From: Phallusia mammillata
Taxonomy: Eukaryota > Chordata > Ascidiacea > Phlebobranchia > Ascidiidae
Assembly (NCBI GenBank): GCA_003260075.1
Contig: QLIY01000007.1
Span: 1-64,000 of the forward strand
Length of the DNA stretch: 64,000 nt
Reading direction: 5' to 3'
Positions 1 through 12,100 of the stretch are shown here, piece after piece. Below the pieces are notes generated by a model. The model was not told the DNA's origin. It did not search any database and was given only the letters and a program-made list of their open reading frames with translations. A program made the position numbers and the translations under genes. Position 1 is the first letter of the stretch. Each line of letters opens with the position of its first letter.

Positions 1-344
1 GTGCGCCTTATAATCGGGTGCGCTTTATGGTCCGTAAAATACGGTATTTCTTTCTTTATACCAAGTTACTTCTCAGGTACAAACTTCCGAAGAGTTTAAC
101 CTGTTAACTACAGCTCCATACGTTTGTGTATTTTTAGTAAAAAATGGAAAAAATAAAAAAGGTCTATTTATCGTTTGTACCATATAATCTCAAATCCTCT
201 TCCTCAACTGATGAGAGTTTTGTGAAATGGCGTTGCAACGTTGATATGAGGTCGGTTGAATCGCATCCTTTCTCAGGGATGTTTTCATCCGTAATACGCT
301 GAACAAATACTGGTATGTTACAATTGTTTAAAAATCATGTAAAA

Positions 345-661
345 CAGTGGTTCCCAACAAGGGAGAAATTCCTCCCTAGGGAGGAATTTTATGAGTTCAG
401 GGGGGGAATTTCATAAAAACTGCAAAAAAAATACATTGGAAATGTTTCAGAATATTTTTGTGTATACATTATTATGTCCATTATAATTTGGACCCGGTTC
501 ACATTTGGTAAAGGATTCTGAATGGGCATCCCTAATTATAAGGTCTATTTCAAATTGCTAAAATTTTTTATGTTATATTTGTTTTTCTTCTTATGGGGAG
601 GAATGAATAGTTCGAAAATGGGCAAAGGGAGGAATGCAACAAAAAAGGTTGGGAACCACTG
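345..661. mobile_element. Complete hAT-type MITE with 8-bp target duplication
   Basis: Terminal inverted repeats read CAGTGGTTCCCAAC at the left and its complement at the right end. The flanking octamer ATGTAAAA is present at 337-344 and again at 662-669, a perfect 8-bp target site duplication as made by hAT transposases. The interior has no transposase reading frame, so the element is non-autonomous. It interrupts an older local duplication, since the phrase around 309-335 recurs near 859-885. Confidence 0.9.
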
Positions 662-669
662 ATGTAAAA

Positions 670-3283
670 CAACGAATCTAATGTTGCTTTTTTATCAAGA
701 AAGGCAGATCATTTTATGTCCAAAGCTGTATTGTCGTAGATATAACCACAATAGAAACATTAGTCTCGTAGATATAAGCAGAATGTAAACAATAATCTCG
801 AAGATATAAGCACTTAGGCGGCAATTTTTATTTTATTTTATCTATTGGGTGAGCATAAACTTGTATGTTACAATTGTTTAAAAATCACCAAAAGAAATTA
901 ATTAAATAAAATTGCTTGTCATAAAAATACGCTGGCCATTTTATGTTTAAATCTGTTGTCGTAGAAATAAGCAGCAAAGAAACTTAGGCATATTGGCGAA
1001 GTTAACCCTGAAGTTTACCTTATTCAAGGGGAAAAATGTTTTACACTGTCCACAATCGTTGATAACATCCACTTAAAAGTGGCAAAGATATCAATAACGT
1101 AATACACGTCTATTTAAACGTTAACCAGTTCCACATTGGGTCTTCTTAAAACGCAAATCACAATGATATTTGAATACATACGGTGTGACCCTTTAGCCGT
1201 GCATGTGCGACATTAAAGCGCTTGTCATATATGTGCAGAATGGTAATACATCAAACCCAGTATATCAGCTATGGCTTTTTACTATTGCGTTCGCTATTGT
1301 GCAGTTACGCGAAGTCAGGAAGACAGAAGGCCAGGAAATGTGCAGTTTCCTATTAAAAGCCTCAAAAACTGCGCTGCTGGCTGCGAACGCTCGAGCCTTA
1401 ACTGGCAGCAAGCGTTCTATATCTCTAATGGTAAACAAAGGCTAAAGCGAGGCGGGCTCCGTGAAACGTGTTTTGACTGTGAGGTAAAGGACGCCGGTTC
1501 TAATGCTGTACGTCCTTGCAGAACAGTTGAAGTAAAGCTTCTGGTTTGATAAGAGTGGTGCTGCTAATACAGTGCTTGTTATACACAGCAGGTCGTGCAT
1601 GTATGAAGCTGTTTTTAGTAAGTTTAATGCACTTAAGAAAGGCTACTTTAAATTAGAACAGAATTTACACCCAGTTACTATTACAAACGTTTTTAAAACG
1701 TGCATATATCGTTGTTCAAGTATATTGATACAAATTTGAAAAGCGACTTTTAAGCAATTGAGTGTAACGACCAGTTAGGCATGTATACAAAAACAAGGAG
1801 TGTTTAGGATAAAAGCTGCTTATCAATGCTTGTTCCTGCTTGTTTAGTTCGCAAATGCAACTACAGATATAATGTTTTTGACAACATAAGTCTATGTCAA
1901 ATAGTTAATGAGTGTAAGCACTTCTATGTGTGTGAGAAACAAACCGGCGTTAAACATTTAACGATAGCATAACGTTAAATAACATGTGGTCTGTGAAACT
2001 AGCGGGGCCAACGTAAGTTTGTTTGAGGTGTACAGATCGAGTTCGGTATATAAGGCTTAAACATTTAACTAGTTACTAAGAACATTATTATCCAATTTTA
2101 CAAATATCCGTAGTGGTACACTGTTAAAAAGTCAGCAAGTAAAAATATATTGTCGTATTCTGTTCTAAAGTGGTTGTTTTATTTTAACAAAATTAATCAA
2201 TTCTTTAACCTAACTTTGATAAAATGAATTATTGAATAGCAAGTAACAGGCAATTGTGTGACTTTCAAAGCCTATAATTGTTTAATTTCCTTTGACAAGA
2301 ATTATAAATTGTCATCACTACTGATGTGTGGTAGTTACAGTTAAAAGCGGCGGATGTAAATTCATGCTTTTTATGAAAGTTGAAAACCCACAAGCCGATT
2401 CACTGCCGGGAGTTTTATAAAATTGAGTGGGTGTGCCGCATGTTACTTATAGAATACATCAGACTACACTGGTTGCTTTCAAACAAACTTGCTTTTATTT
2501 TTTGAAAATAACGGTGAATGGTGGAGTTAAAAGGTTGAGAAAAAGGCCAATTATATATTTTTTAAAGTTAAAAAAAGGACTCTGGTCCCATCCAATTTTA
2601 CAATTCGTACCTACGCACAGTGGTTTACCTAACCTGCGACCAGTTTTTTTTGTATAATTGATTTTTATGTGCATGGATTAGTCCTTTATTCCCAAAGGAA
2701 GACTGTACAACAATTCCCACGGTAAACGATGCGCCAGCATTTAGTTGCTGCAGCAAATCTGTAACCACAGCCCTGATGCGTCAGTTGCTTGTCACGCATT
2801 TGTATTACTATAGTTCCTAGGCACGTAAAACATCTGTTTAAACAGAGTTTAAAGATGTGTTAGCAGTTGTGTTAGATGAAAGCTTCAATACAATACCTAG
2901 TTTGCATGCAACGCGCGTTTTAAAGACATTTTGGTTCCCATTTATCCCCATTAGAAAAAAAAAAATTCTGCTTTTTGACATTGCTTCTTGCAAACGTCCG
3001 CAGAAATCTTCATAAGATTCCGTTTTGTGGCAGTGTGTACAGCACCGATTAGCCTGTGTCCCAATAACCTCCAGATGTAGTTATGAGTGGTTACATCCGC
3101 ACAACAATGGGCGTTTATTTAGGGCTTTGTGACAACAAACTTTTGAATGACTTACAAAACTATTATTGTTGTGAGATTTCTACCAAATGCCGAAATTGGG
3201 CCAGCCACTCGCCTTGTCGCGCAAACCCATTTTGAAAGGCGGCATTTTTCTATCAGACCCACGGAATGTCTATAAACATATAC
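670..3283. other. Gene-free stretch
   Basis: No exon could be supported on either strand. There is a short degenerate tandem of a CGTAGATATAAGCA-like phrase at about 733-810. The rest is AT-rich single-copy-looking DNA. Because CMSS1 exon 2 lies just to the right on the minus strand, downstream CMSS1 exons should lie here or beyond the left edge, but I could not find one. Confidence 0.5.
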
Positions 3284-3381
3284 CTTTCGTCTTCGGCGCT
3301 TCTTTTTCGCTAGAACAACTTCAGCTTCCGCTGGATCTGTCTCTAATTTCCGCTTTTCCGCCACAGGTTCCAAATCTTCAC
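3284..3381 (-). CDS. CMSS1: Candidate CMSS1 exon 2 (basic nuclear-protein exon)
   Basis: A minus-strand exon bounded by a good acceptor (TTTTACAG) and donor (AAG|GTATAT). It encodes 32 residues, acidic at first (EDLEPVAEKRKLE) and ending in a lysine/arginine block (AKKKRRRRK) typical of a nuclear localisation signal. Human CMSS1 has an acidic N-terminus followed by a similar KRRKKK block, as I recall it. The exon must enter with one carried base and leaves in phase 0. Exon 1 of CMSS1 at 36249-36342 on the same strand ends with exactly one carried G, so the two join in frame as a glycine codon. The 33-kb separation is large for an ascidian intron. The assignment therefore rests on strand, phase, composition and the shared vertebrate arrangement, not on strong sequence identity. 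Confidence 0.5.
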
Positions 3382-6300
3382 CTGTAAAACGCGTAAGTTT
3401 AAGTATTTTTAAAGCATGAAAACTAACTTGAAGGTATATTCCTCACTTTATTTAGTTGCGTAGGTGCATAATTTGTTGACAAAAAACACAAAATATATTT
3501 AACTGTAACTTCAAACTTGAAAACAGTCAATATTTACAATAGCTAGCCGAAAAATTTATTTTGGCAACAACAAACTATTCCAGTTTTAAATCTCCTCTAT
3601 GCTATCGCATGGGTAAAATGTCTGCAATCCGAGTTCAAGGCCAAGGCGATGCGTTCACATGGAAAAAGAGTCATAAATAATTAAGCAGCATGGGGGCTTA
3701 TATTCACGAAAACGCCGGGGGTAATAAGTCAAGTGCAACGCCATGTCAATTTCACATGAAGTTGTTTTTACTGCAAGGAAGGTATAGGTTTGTCATTTGT
3801 TTGATTGCAAACCGGCTCGATATTTGAAATGAGAGTTGCGAGACACCAGGGACACCGGCTTCACCAACTAATGTGTCGCCCTGCTGATTTAATTGTTGGT
3901 GACAGCAATCAATAAAGGAGAACCCGGAAAATGGCTTTCACTCAGACGGGGTAAAACCTTTAAGTTGAAGTGATTCATACAGGCAGTTTAAGAGCATAGT
4001 TAGTTAGGTGCAACAGCAGTTTTGTGATTGTTGAGAGTATAACTTACGCACAAATACTGATACAAAATGTGAAATGTGTTCATAAACGGGTGTAAGTGAT
4101 GTGGCCCCACATATTACTGATGAAGGCATTAGCATTTGTGATTAAATAAAGAAACGTTTGATTAAATAAAGAACCTGTTTTTTATGTTTATTTGGACCGT
4201 TTTAACTTATAAACAGAAAGGAAATGGATCCAATGAAATGAATTACATGGAAGATTAAAGACCGTGTTACTAAGTTTGTGCACCGAATAGAAAAATCTAA
4301 AACCTAAAAAGTGAAGTTTTTTAATAATTGTGTTTAAGAACTAGTTTTAAGTGTTACACTGCCAAACACTTAGTAGTTTACCATGTTAAAAACTGTTCAA
4401 AAAATGGGTGTCTTCATTCTTTATACTAAGTCTCAGGTGACCCGTTTTACAAATATTATGGACAGTCAGTTTAGACTTGTTAATCTCAGCCCCTGCTTTG
4501 ACACATCCTTTTGTGCTTAAAGGTTTAAAAGGCATTAAAAAGGTTTGATTGACACGTCCTGGATTTGCGTTTCAAGTCTGCTTATACACGCACAGGCAAA
4601 AGCTTAAACTGCCAGGCTTAAATAGAGAGCTGAAGAGCAAATGAGTGTTGACAGCGCATGCAGTTAAGTATGTTGATACCACGTAAAAATATTAGATGGA
4701 ATTTCGCTAATTCCAGGTCCCATAATTCTTGTCACAATCCATTGGAACACAACTGTGTGATAAGTCCCAAGTTAAAAAACTACAGGTTGAGTGCGCATAT
4801 AGGCATGTTGATATCACCTAACAATACTTAGAGTTTTACAGATTACCCTTGTCACAATACATGGAAACAAAACTGCTGTGAAACAACTTTTCAATATCGA
4901 CAGACGAATCAATTTCACTCTGATGATAATGAGTCCTCAGGGTGCCCTTAAATCTTGCGAGCAACGATTTCTGGTTGTCTCGGACATTCGAACACAGCAA
5001 GACTAATGAATGTTTCAGATGGCCCACGCGCGAAATAGCACCTTGAAAGTAGAACGCGACCCGCAATAAATTATTCTCCAGACAACGAGAGACATTAGAC
5101 TCATTCCCTTTGGTTGGGATGCAACAAAAACAAGGGATTTGTAATTAGGAATCAAAAGTACACAGATAAGTTTAGGGCCAAATGGGTGGAAATATAGGCT
5201 AATTTTGAAAGTATTGTATAGCAGTTCCGTAGCTAGTGCTCCTGTAGGAAATGAATTATGGTGAACAAAAACTTAGTGAGATTTGATTGCAAAAAGTTTT
5301 TTTAGTGAAATTTACGCTGTCAAAAAGAGTTGATATTTTAATTAAATCGTGTAATAAATGCAGGACTTCCATGTCAAGTATAAACTTGTGATTTAAAACT
5401 TAATCAAATGCCAAATCGGTTATTACAACACAGTATATAATATACTACAGCAAAAAGGCAACCCCAACTCGTGTTTCGTCTGGTTTGCGCATTTCCTAAA
5501 ACATAAATATCGTAAACTGGTCGTCAACTAAAATATGTTAACAAGAACATGTCAAATCAACTTCTAACAATATTCAACATGTACGACGACGCGCAATAAA
5601 TCAGAATACGTGACCTTGTGTTACCTCAACGCTTTTAGGGCTAATGCTAATTAGGCCAGCAGCCAGATACACAAGCCCAGTCTACCTTTTAACGTCTACA
5701 TTGCTTTTGCAGAGCGGTGACTTGAGTAAGGCTAGTAGGTTTGCTTGGTGCCTTACATGACTGGTTTAAATTTTTTCCTGATAGTTCTGTACGGTGGAAG
5801 CGGATGATAAAAAACTTGTTGGATATATCGCTACTTGGATTTATTGATTTACTGAAGCTTAAAGGAAATGCTGAGTGGAAAAAAACTTATGGTGGTAAGT
5901 GCCAAAATTTAGTTCTATAAGCCTAAGTACAACAAACTTAGTCAGCTAAGATTTTGATTGTGATATATCAGGGCGTATGTTAGGTAGTCGGTTTACATCA
6001 TATTTATGTTGTGTGGATTTTTCTGTTCAAAACTCTTCAAGCGTTTTATACGAAACTCTAACACACTGCAAAGAGCTCATAGGAAGATATTTTAAGTAGC
6101 CAAAATCAGTAGAATGCTGCTGCTGTAACTATTATAATGGTGCCAGTCAGTTACGATGAATTTAACGCAGTACTGTGGAATTTGCTGCGAGGTTAATGAA
6201 TAGATGAATCACTAGAAAAAGCGATTCACAATTGTATGACTGGCCTCCCTTTGGACTAAACTTTCACGTGAAATTCAACAACGCGTTGAATAAAAGTGTT

Positions 6301-6475
6301 CACAGAGTAATTTTTCAACCAATGTCATTTAGTAGCTTTGGTACCGCAAATAGTTTAAATTGTTTTGGCTAGCTCTCATTGCCTGTCCATTTTCGATTTT
6401 GTACAATTTTGAACAGGTTTGTGTTGCGATGGGGATTTGTTAATTGAACTGAATTGAATTCTCCTTTCGAATCCA

Positions 6476-6889
6476 TTGCATATGGGCAATAAAAACCATT
6501 ATTACCCAACGGTCCTAATTCCTTTATACGGCTGCAAATTATCCAGTCAAAAACAATCGTGTGACAAAAATGATTTTATAAAACTGGCGACAACTAAGCG
6601 TATCACGGTATTTCATGGAATAGTTGGAACTTGGCTGATGTACCTGCAAAGCATAAAATTGAAAACACGGCAAATTAATAATTTATGGTCCTCTGAGATC
6701 GATGATTTTGCCCGTGACTGTCTGTCCATTGCCAAGTTCGAAACCAAAACACATGCTATTGATGTTGCCTTTAAACACATGCTTAAGTACAGGAAGTTTC
6801 TCAAGAAACAGCCGGTGGGGCACAAATTTTTAAGAGATGCGCCGCTCAGCCTCAGCACATATAACATACTTAATTTGAAGTTGATGTGA
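6476..6889 (+). other. 137-codon open frame beside a hAT terminus, doubtful
   Basis: An uninterrupted frame of 137 codons with fairly ordinary amino-acid composition (for example EIDDFARDCLSIAKFETK). It stands about 150 bases left of a hAT-like terminal repeat. I recognise no transposase motif, no splice sites make it part of a larger gene, and no left terminal repeat was found. It could be a decayed transposase fragment or a chance frame. Confidence 0.2.
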
Positions 6890-9169
6890 TTTATAGTGAG
6901 GTTTATCACGCTCCTTTAGTCTATTAGACCTGTTTAAGGCCAAAATTAATACCGCATTCCAACACAGTTTGCTATCTACATGATAAGGGGGGCACAGGTC
7001 CTACATGGTTACTTTTAGGGGGCCATGGTCCACGGAAGGTTGAGAACCACTGCCCTAAAACATTACAAAGGTCCCAGTAACCTAACATGACAGGGAAATA
7101 GATGATACATATTCACTATGTCATTTTACATTTGGTCCTGTATTTTGCCAACATTGTATCGACAAGCAAAAATGCATGACTTTCAACACATGCAAAGATG
7201 TTCAATGCGCTCTTGCCGAGAGAAGTAAGGAAACAGGAGCTTTTCACTCTGATGGTGTGAGTCCTTAGGATACCCAAACAAAACATACAGTACATGTTTT
7301 ACACGACATTCTTAACAAATAATTACATCTTTAAGAATGGGGGCCCATAATCAAAAGGATAACAGTCACACGGCATACCGGGCAAGGTGATACATACAAT
7401 CTCGGTTTAAAACGCACATTAGGCCGCATTTCCTTGTCGCATTCGTAGTGAACAGCAAGGCCCAATAACGTTACACAGTTCAACAAGCATTCATCGCCAC
7501 AGAACTTGGCAAAAAACCTGGTCCCGTGATGTGGTGACTACTGAGAAAAGGTCAGCGCACAAAGTAATGCGGAAAAGTGTAAAGAACAAATTTAATGTTG
7601 ATAGAGTGTGGAAAACTGTATAAGCACTCGGACTGAAATCTTGTAAAGAACGTGATCCGTTTTAATCCTGTATCTTATGTTGTGTTTCCGTACGCATAAA
7701 AGACATTACTCCAATTAAGTGGCATTGTAGAGGTTTAACTGTCTCTTACAAACGAGTTTAAAAAGATGCATTAATTTTAGTCAGTCCTTCAATGCGGAAG
7801 GGATAAGAAAGTTTGAATCATATCCCATACTTTTTGGAATTTTTACGTTCACAGGGAATAAAATGACACAATAATGTTTGTTAACCAAATAAACCAACTA
7901 TTTTTAAGGACAAAACCTTGTCTAATGGCTTCATTGCTAATCGTAATTACAACACATTTCACAGTGTTGACCCCAGATATACAGAAGCCAAATTGAGATA
8001 CTGGCATACAAATTGATGCAACTACTGAACGTAACAAAAGCTTTCTTTGCACACACACTGTACTCTAATTTACACCGCTTTTACATATTGATACACAAAC
8101 CCGGCCGGCCGGCTATGTCTCAATGGACAAAATAATTAATGATATCATAATGCTACACGTGCCAACGAGGGCTGTAAGAATACACAGAGATTATAACATG
8201 ACGTCATAGTCTCTTAAGAGAGCCGGGAGCAACGACACAAACTCGAAAGCGATTTGGTCTGCAAAGTAACAAGCTCTGGGAAGAACAACTGTGGCGTTAT
8301 GTAATAGGAAACGTATTACTTGGTATAGGCTTGGTACAGATATGTACGCTCTGGTTGATGCACCAGACAGCGCAGATAAGAACTTACGTTACATGACATC
8401 TGTGCTGCCTTATCAGTGCCAGGATGCCGATGTGTTCGATAATGTAAGATATGTGGGTTTGTCGATATAGGTCCGTTCAGGCAGTATTTCTTAATTAGTA
8501 AATAGCTTCGTTAATTGAGATAGAAAGATGACTGAAGATGAGCAATTAGAGTTAGTTACATGCAACTTTTTTAAAAAGTATCGTACATTAAAACGCGCTT
8601 ATGTATTTGTTTCATACAGCCAAGAACGTTTTAGACCTTAACTAGTATATGAAAATAACAAAAAGCTTTGGGAATTTTCGATGTGAGCTTGTTTATAAAC
8701 CTGTTGTATGACAATGACTTGCGAGAATGTCGCAATTGTTATGGAATAAACAGATTTAGTGCTGTGTGTTTTGACAGCAGTGAGATTAAGCGATTCTTGT
8801 ACGGGCTATGGGTGCTTTAAATCAGCGCGTAAAATACCTTGTACGCAGGCAGAATCGTATGTCACACTTTTGACAGCATTTGAAAAGCTTTAGTTGTTGT
8901 CAGATTGTATTGAGGAGCATATTTCGAGCGCAAATTTTCAGTTGTGCGAATTGCCTTGTTTTGTATCGCGTTGTATACGCAGTAACACCGCATGAGGCAT
9001 TTATTGACAAGGAGACCCCTATTATGATCAGTGGTGGCAAGTTCGATACCACACATAAACAAAAGCAGTGGCTACCTTTACACGTTTTAGCACCCGACCG
9101 AACTCTAGCTTAAAGTTTAGGAGTGGAGTTTTACTTGGTCTTTCACGTTTGCACTGAATTGCCACACTA

Positions 9170-9189
9170 TTGCTTTTCTAACTGGACAG
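9170..9189 (+). promoter_or_regulatory. Splice acceptor immediately before the FILIP1 start codon
   Basis: A pyrimidine-rich tract with a CTAAC branch-like motif ending in CAG at 9189, one base before ATG at 9191. It is either the 3' end of a 5'UTR intron or a spliced-leader trans-splice acceptor, which tunicates often place this close to the start codon. Confidence 0.5.
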
Positions 9190-9190
9190 G

Positions 9191-12100
9191 ATGGATATGA
9201 CTGACAACTGCTTCGATGATATTGACTTCAGTTTCATGGTGGGTGGTGGTTAAAGGTATCTCTCTGATGTTTGAAATTGGAATGTATTCTATTTGTGGAT
9301 TAAGTCTCTTGAGGCTTGTAGGTTATGCGGGGTCAAGAATTAGGGATACAACGTCCATTTGTCAGTTTAGGCATTGCCTTGAATGAGTGGTCAACATGCA
9401 ATGTTTATTTCTACGGTGTCCAATAGTAGCTAGTTGAGAATTTCGGGGCAGAAAAATCTTTTAATCGCGCAAATGTTTTTAATCGTAATTCGACGAAAGA
9501 TTAGGTTATGCAGATATAGTCGGAAAGAATTTCTCAGTTAGGCATTGGAAATCAGTGTAAGCTGTTTAAGATTGTGAAACCACATCAATTCAATCTTAAA
9601 CAACCGCTTTTAAGGTCTAATTTTAAACAAAGTTAAGCAAAGTAAGCGATCTTTAAGAAGAGCAGTTTGGGAAGAGCATTTCGTTTTACGAAACAGCACT
9701 TAGCATCAACATTGTTTAGCGTTTCTAAGGGCATTTATGTGTGGTAGGAACATTTAAAGCCCGTAACTATCAAACACAACACAAAGACAAAAGTGACACA
9801 CCAATATGTGTGGATGCCCGTATTCACATGAGAAAGGGGCAGATGAAAATACGGGGGGAAATTCTCTCCAAGGTCTTCAAAGTGAGGTATATAACACACG
9901 TTCCCGAAACCTACTTTACAAGGAGTCTTCAGAAGACTTAAAGTTATTTAACTCGCTGCACAACTTTATTCTAGTAAAACTTCGTTGTATTTCGGAATGC
10001 ACTCCGCCGAACAGCATCTTTCGTTTTTCTCATGTCAGGACATCGAGTCCTAGTGGTTGCTTTTCAATTGATGCAAAAAATATACACTTAGTGCCGACAC
10101 TATAGGTTTTATCGAATAGCATGTTTCCAGTTAACAACACAAAAAGCTCAATGCTTATAGAATCGTTTAGAATAAAACTTAATAAATGTTAAAAATCCAT
10201 TACTTGTTGATTTAGTTTATTCTCAAATATTACTCCCCTTTGATAAACCAACATATGTCACATTAACACTTCTATGATAAATCACAAAGACTAGTGTCAT
10301 TAAGCTCAAACTGAAAAGGTTTTAACCGCGTCAACGTTAAGTAGATTGAAACAAATCGACAAAACCTGTTTGATTTAAGTTGCACATTCAACTAGCTTAA
10401 ACTGTAGTTTCATAAAGGCACCATCGTTCTTTTTTCGGGACGAGACAGAGATTAATTGCTTCCCTCACCAGTTGTGTTTCAATTTCAGGTTCCCAATCGT
10501 GAAATCGACACAGGAACAGTAAAGAAGCACAAAAAGAAACGTGATGATAAAGGTAATGACCTGAAGATATAGACCAGAGATAATAGAGAAACATGGTAGA
10601 TAAGTTTACAAACTTTGACAAAAGGTTTTCTGTGAAAAATGTTACTGTACGTGCTCGCAATTGCTGTTGACTACATGCATACTGTTTAAAAATCTGTTTC
10701 ATTGCATATTAGTCAAATCAAAAGATGAGTATCATACATCTGCAGTCAACTTTTTTTTGGGGAGGTTCCACTTTGCTTTGTTATGTTTTTAAATTCGCTT
10801 TTGATGTGATCAGTGTTTTTTTAAAGGTGTTTTCAAATTTCTCCAGCGGTTTCCCAAAATTTGGATTTGGCTATTTTTTGGTATTTAAATGAAACACTTG
10901 CGGTCTCTTAAACTACTTAGCGGTCACCCAAACCAAACCTTAAATAAAACCTGGATGTGATTATAACAAATTACTATTCTGTTAAAAAGGCTGCGCACTT
11001 TCTTACGAGAAAACCAGATCATTTTCAAACAGTTCTATAATTATGCTTGTGTTCCTCTTGCTTTAGGTGAAAACGAAAAAGACGATTTGGACACAAGGCA
11101 CAACGATGTGAGTACAGACGCCGACAGAGATGGGGACGGTGATGCGGATGAAAGAAGAGAATCACTGCAGAACAGTACGGAGCCAAATATTAATTTGAGT
11201 AGAGATGAACTTCTGAAGCTACTTAGCGTGTTTGAAGGCGAATTGCAAGCTAGAGATGAAGTGATTGCCATCCTCAAGACTGAGTGCGCTCAGAATCCGG
11301 AGACAAGGTAACTAACGCTTTTAGGGTTTTGTATCGAGTAAAAAGACCAATTATTCGAAAGCCTGGATTCGATGAGAAAATAGAAAACGTTTTTAGGAAC
11401 TTTAATGCTATGAAAACTAAACCAACCGTGGTAACAGACAGCAAATAGCCATTGAACAATATAGACTCTATTCAATAAACGCAACGTCCACTGATACGTG
11501 CAAAACACCTATTATTCACTCCAATCAGAAGATAAGATGAACATATTTTTAATGGGGTCAGTTTTAAAGCAATTGTGCAGACCGGCGATCACTGCACACT
11601 CATATTCACATACAAATCAAAGTACAAGGGACCTATTAAAGTCAACCAGAAATTTCTGTTTTTATAAGAAGTTTTCGTATTTAGATACGGATTGGCAAGT
11701 CAGCCTATGAAAGCGTTACAACGTGATGCTGCTACATTGGACTTAACAGCACAGGACGAAGTATGTGAACAAACCAAGGACCAACTAAAGAAAATCATTC
11801 AGGTACATTACATCTCCTAATTCCTTTTTATCGCTCAACGCGAAGTCCGTTATTCAAGCTATGGAAATCGTTCTGTAAGTCCGTAACTATATACCACACG
11901 AAATATAAAAAAACTACATACTAATTTTATTATTAGATTTTTTCATGCTGAGGCAAAAATTTACACAAACCTAAAAAAGGTTAGAGTAAGAATTTAAAAG
12001 ACTACATACAAGCCAAAAAAGTGTATTATACCCGAAACTGATTCAATCAAGTTTCAAGCAAAACCATATTATTCCTGTGAAAAACATTAACACACGTCGA

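Larger units (their letters stand above)
3382..9190. other. Upstream region of the FILIP1 gene, no exon recognised
   Basis: AT-rich, with repeat remnants. The clearest is the right-hand end of a hAT element (GGTTGAGAACCACTG, about 7038-7052) with no matching left end seen. A polypyrimidine/AG acceptor (TTGCTTTTCTAACTGGACAG) ends at 9189, one base before the FILIP1 start codon. I see no distinct core promoter. Confidence 0.45.

Noticed and set aside
733-810. A CRISPR-like array of short spaced repeats
   Set aside because: Only three irregular copies with unequal spacing, in a eukaryotic genome; it is a degenerate local tandem repeat.
1203-1549. Two overlapping short plus-strand frames
   Set aside because: No splice sites, no conserved motif and overlapping frames of equal quality; they look like chance.
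4836-5066. A 76-codon minus-strand frame considered as another CMSS1 exon
   Set aside because: It does not resemble CMSS1 and has no convincing acceptor and donor.
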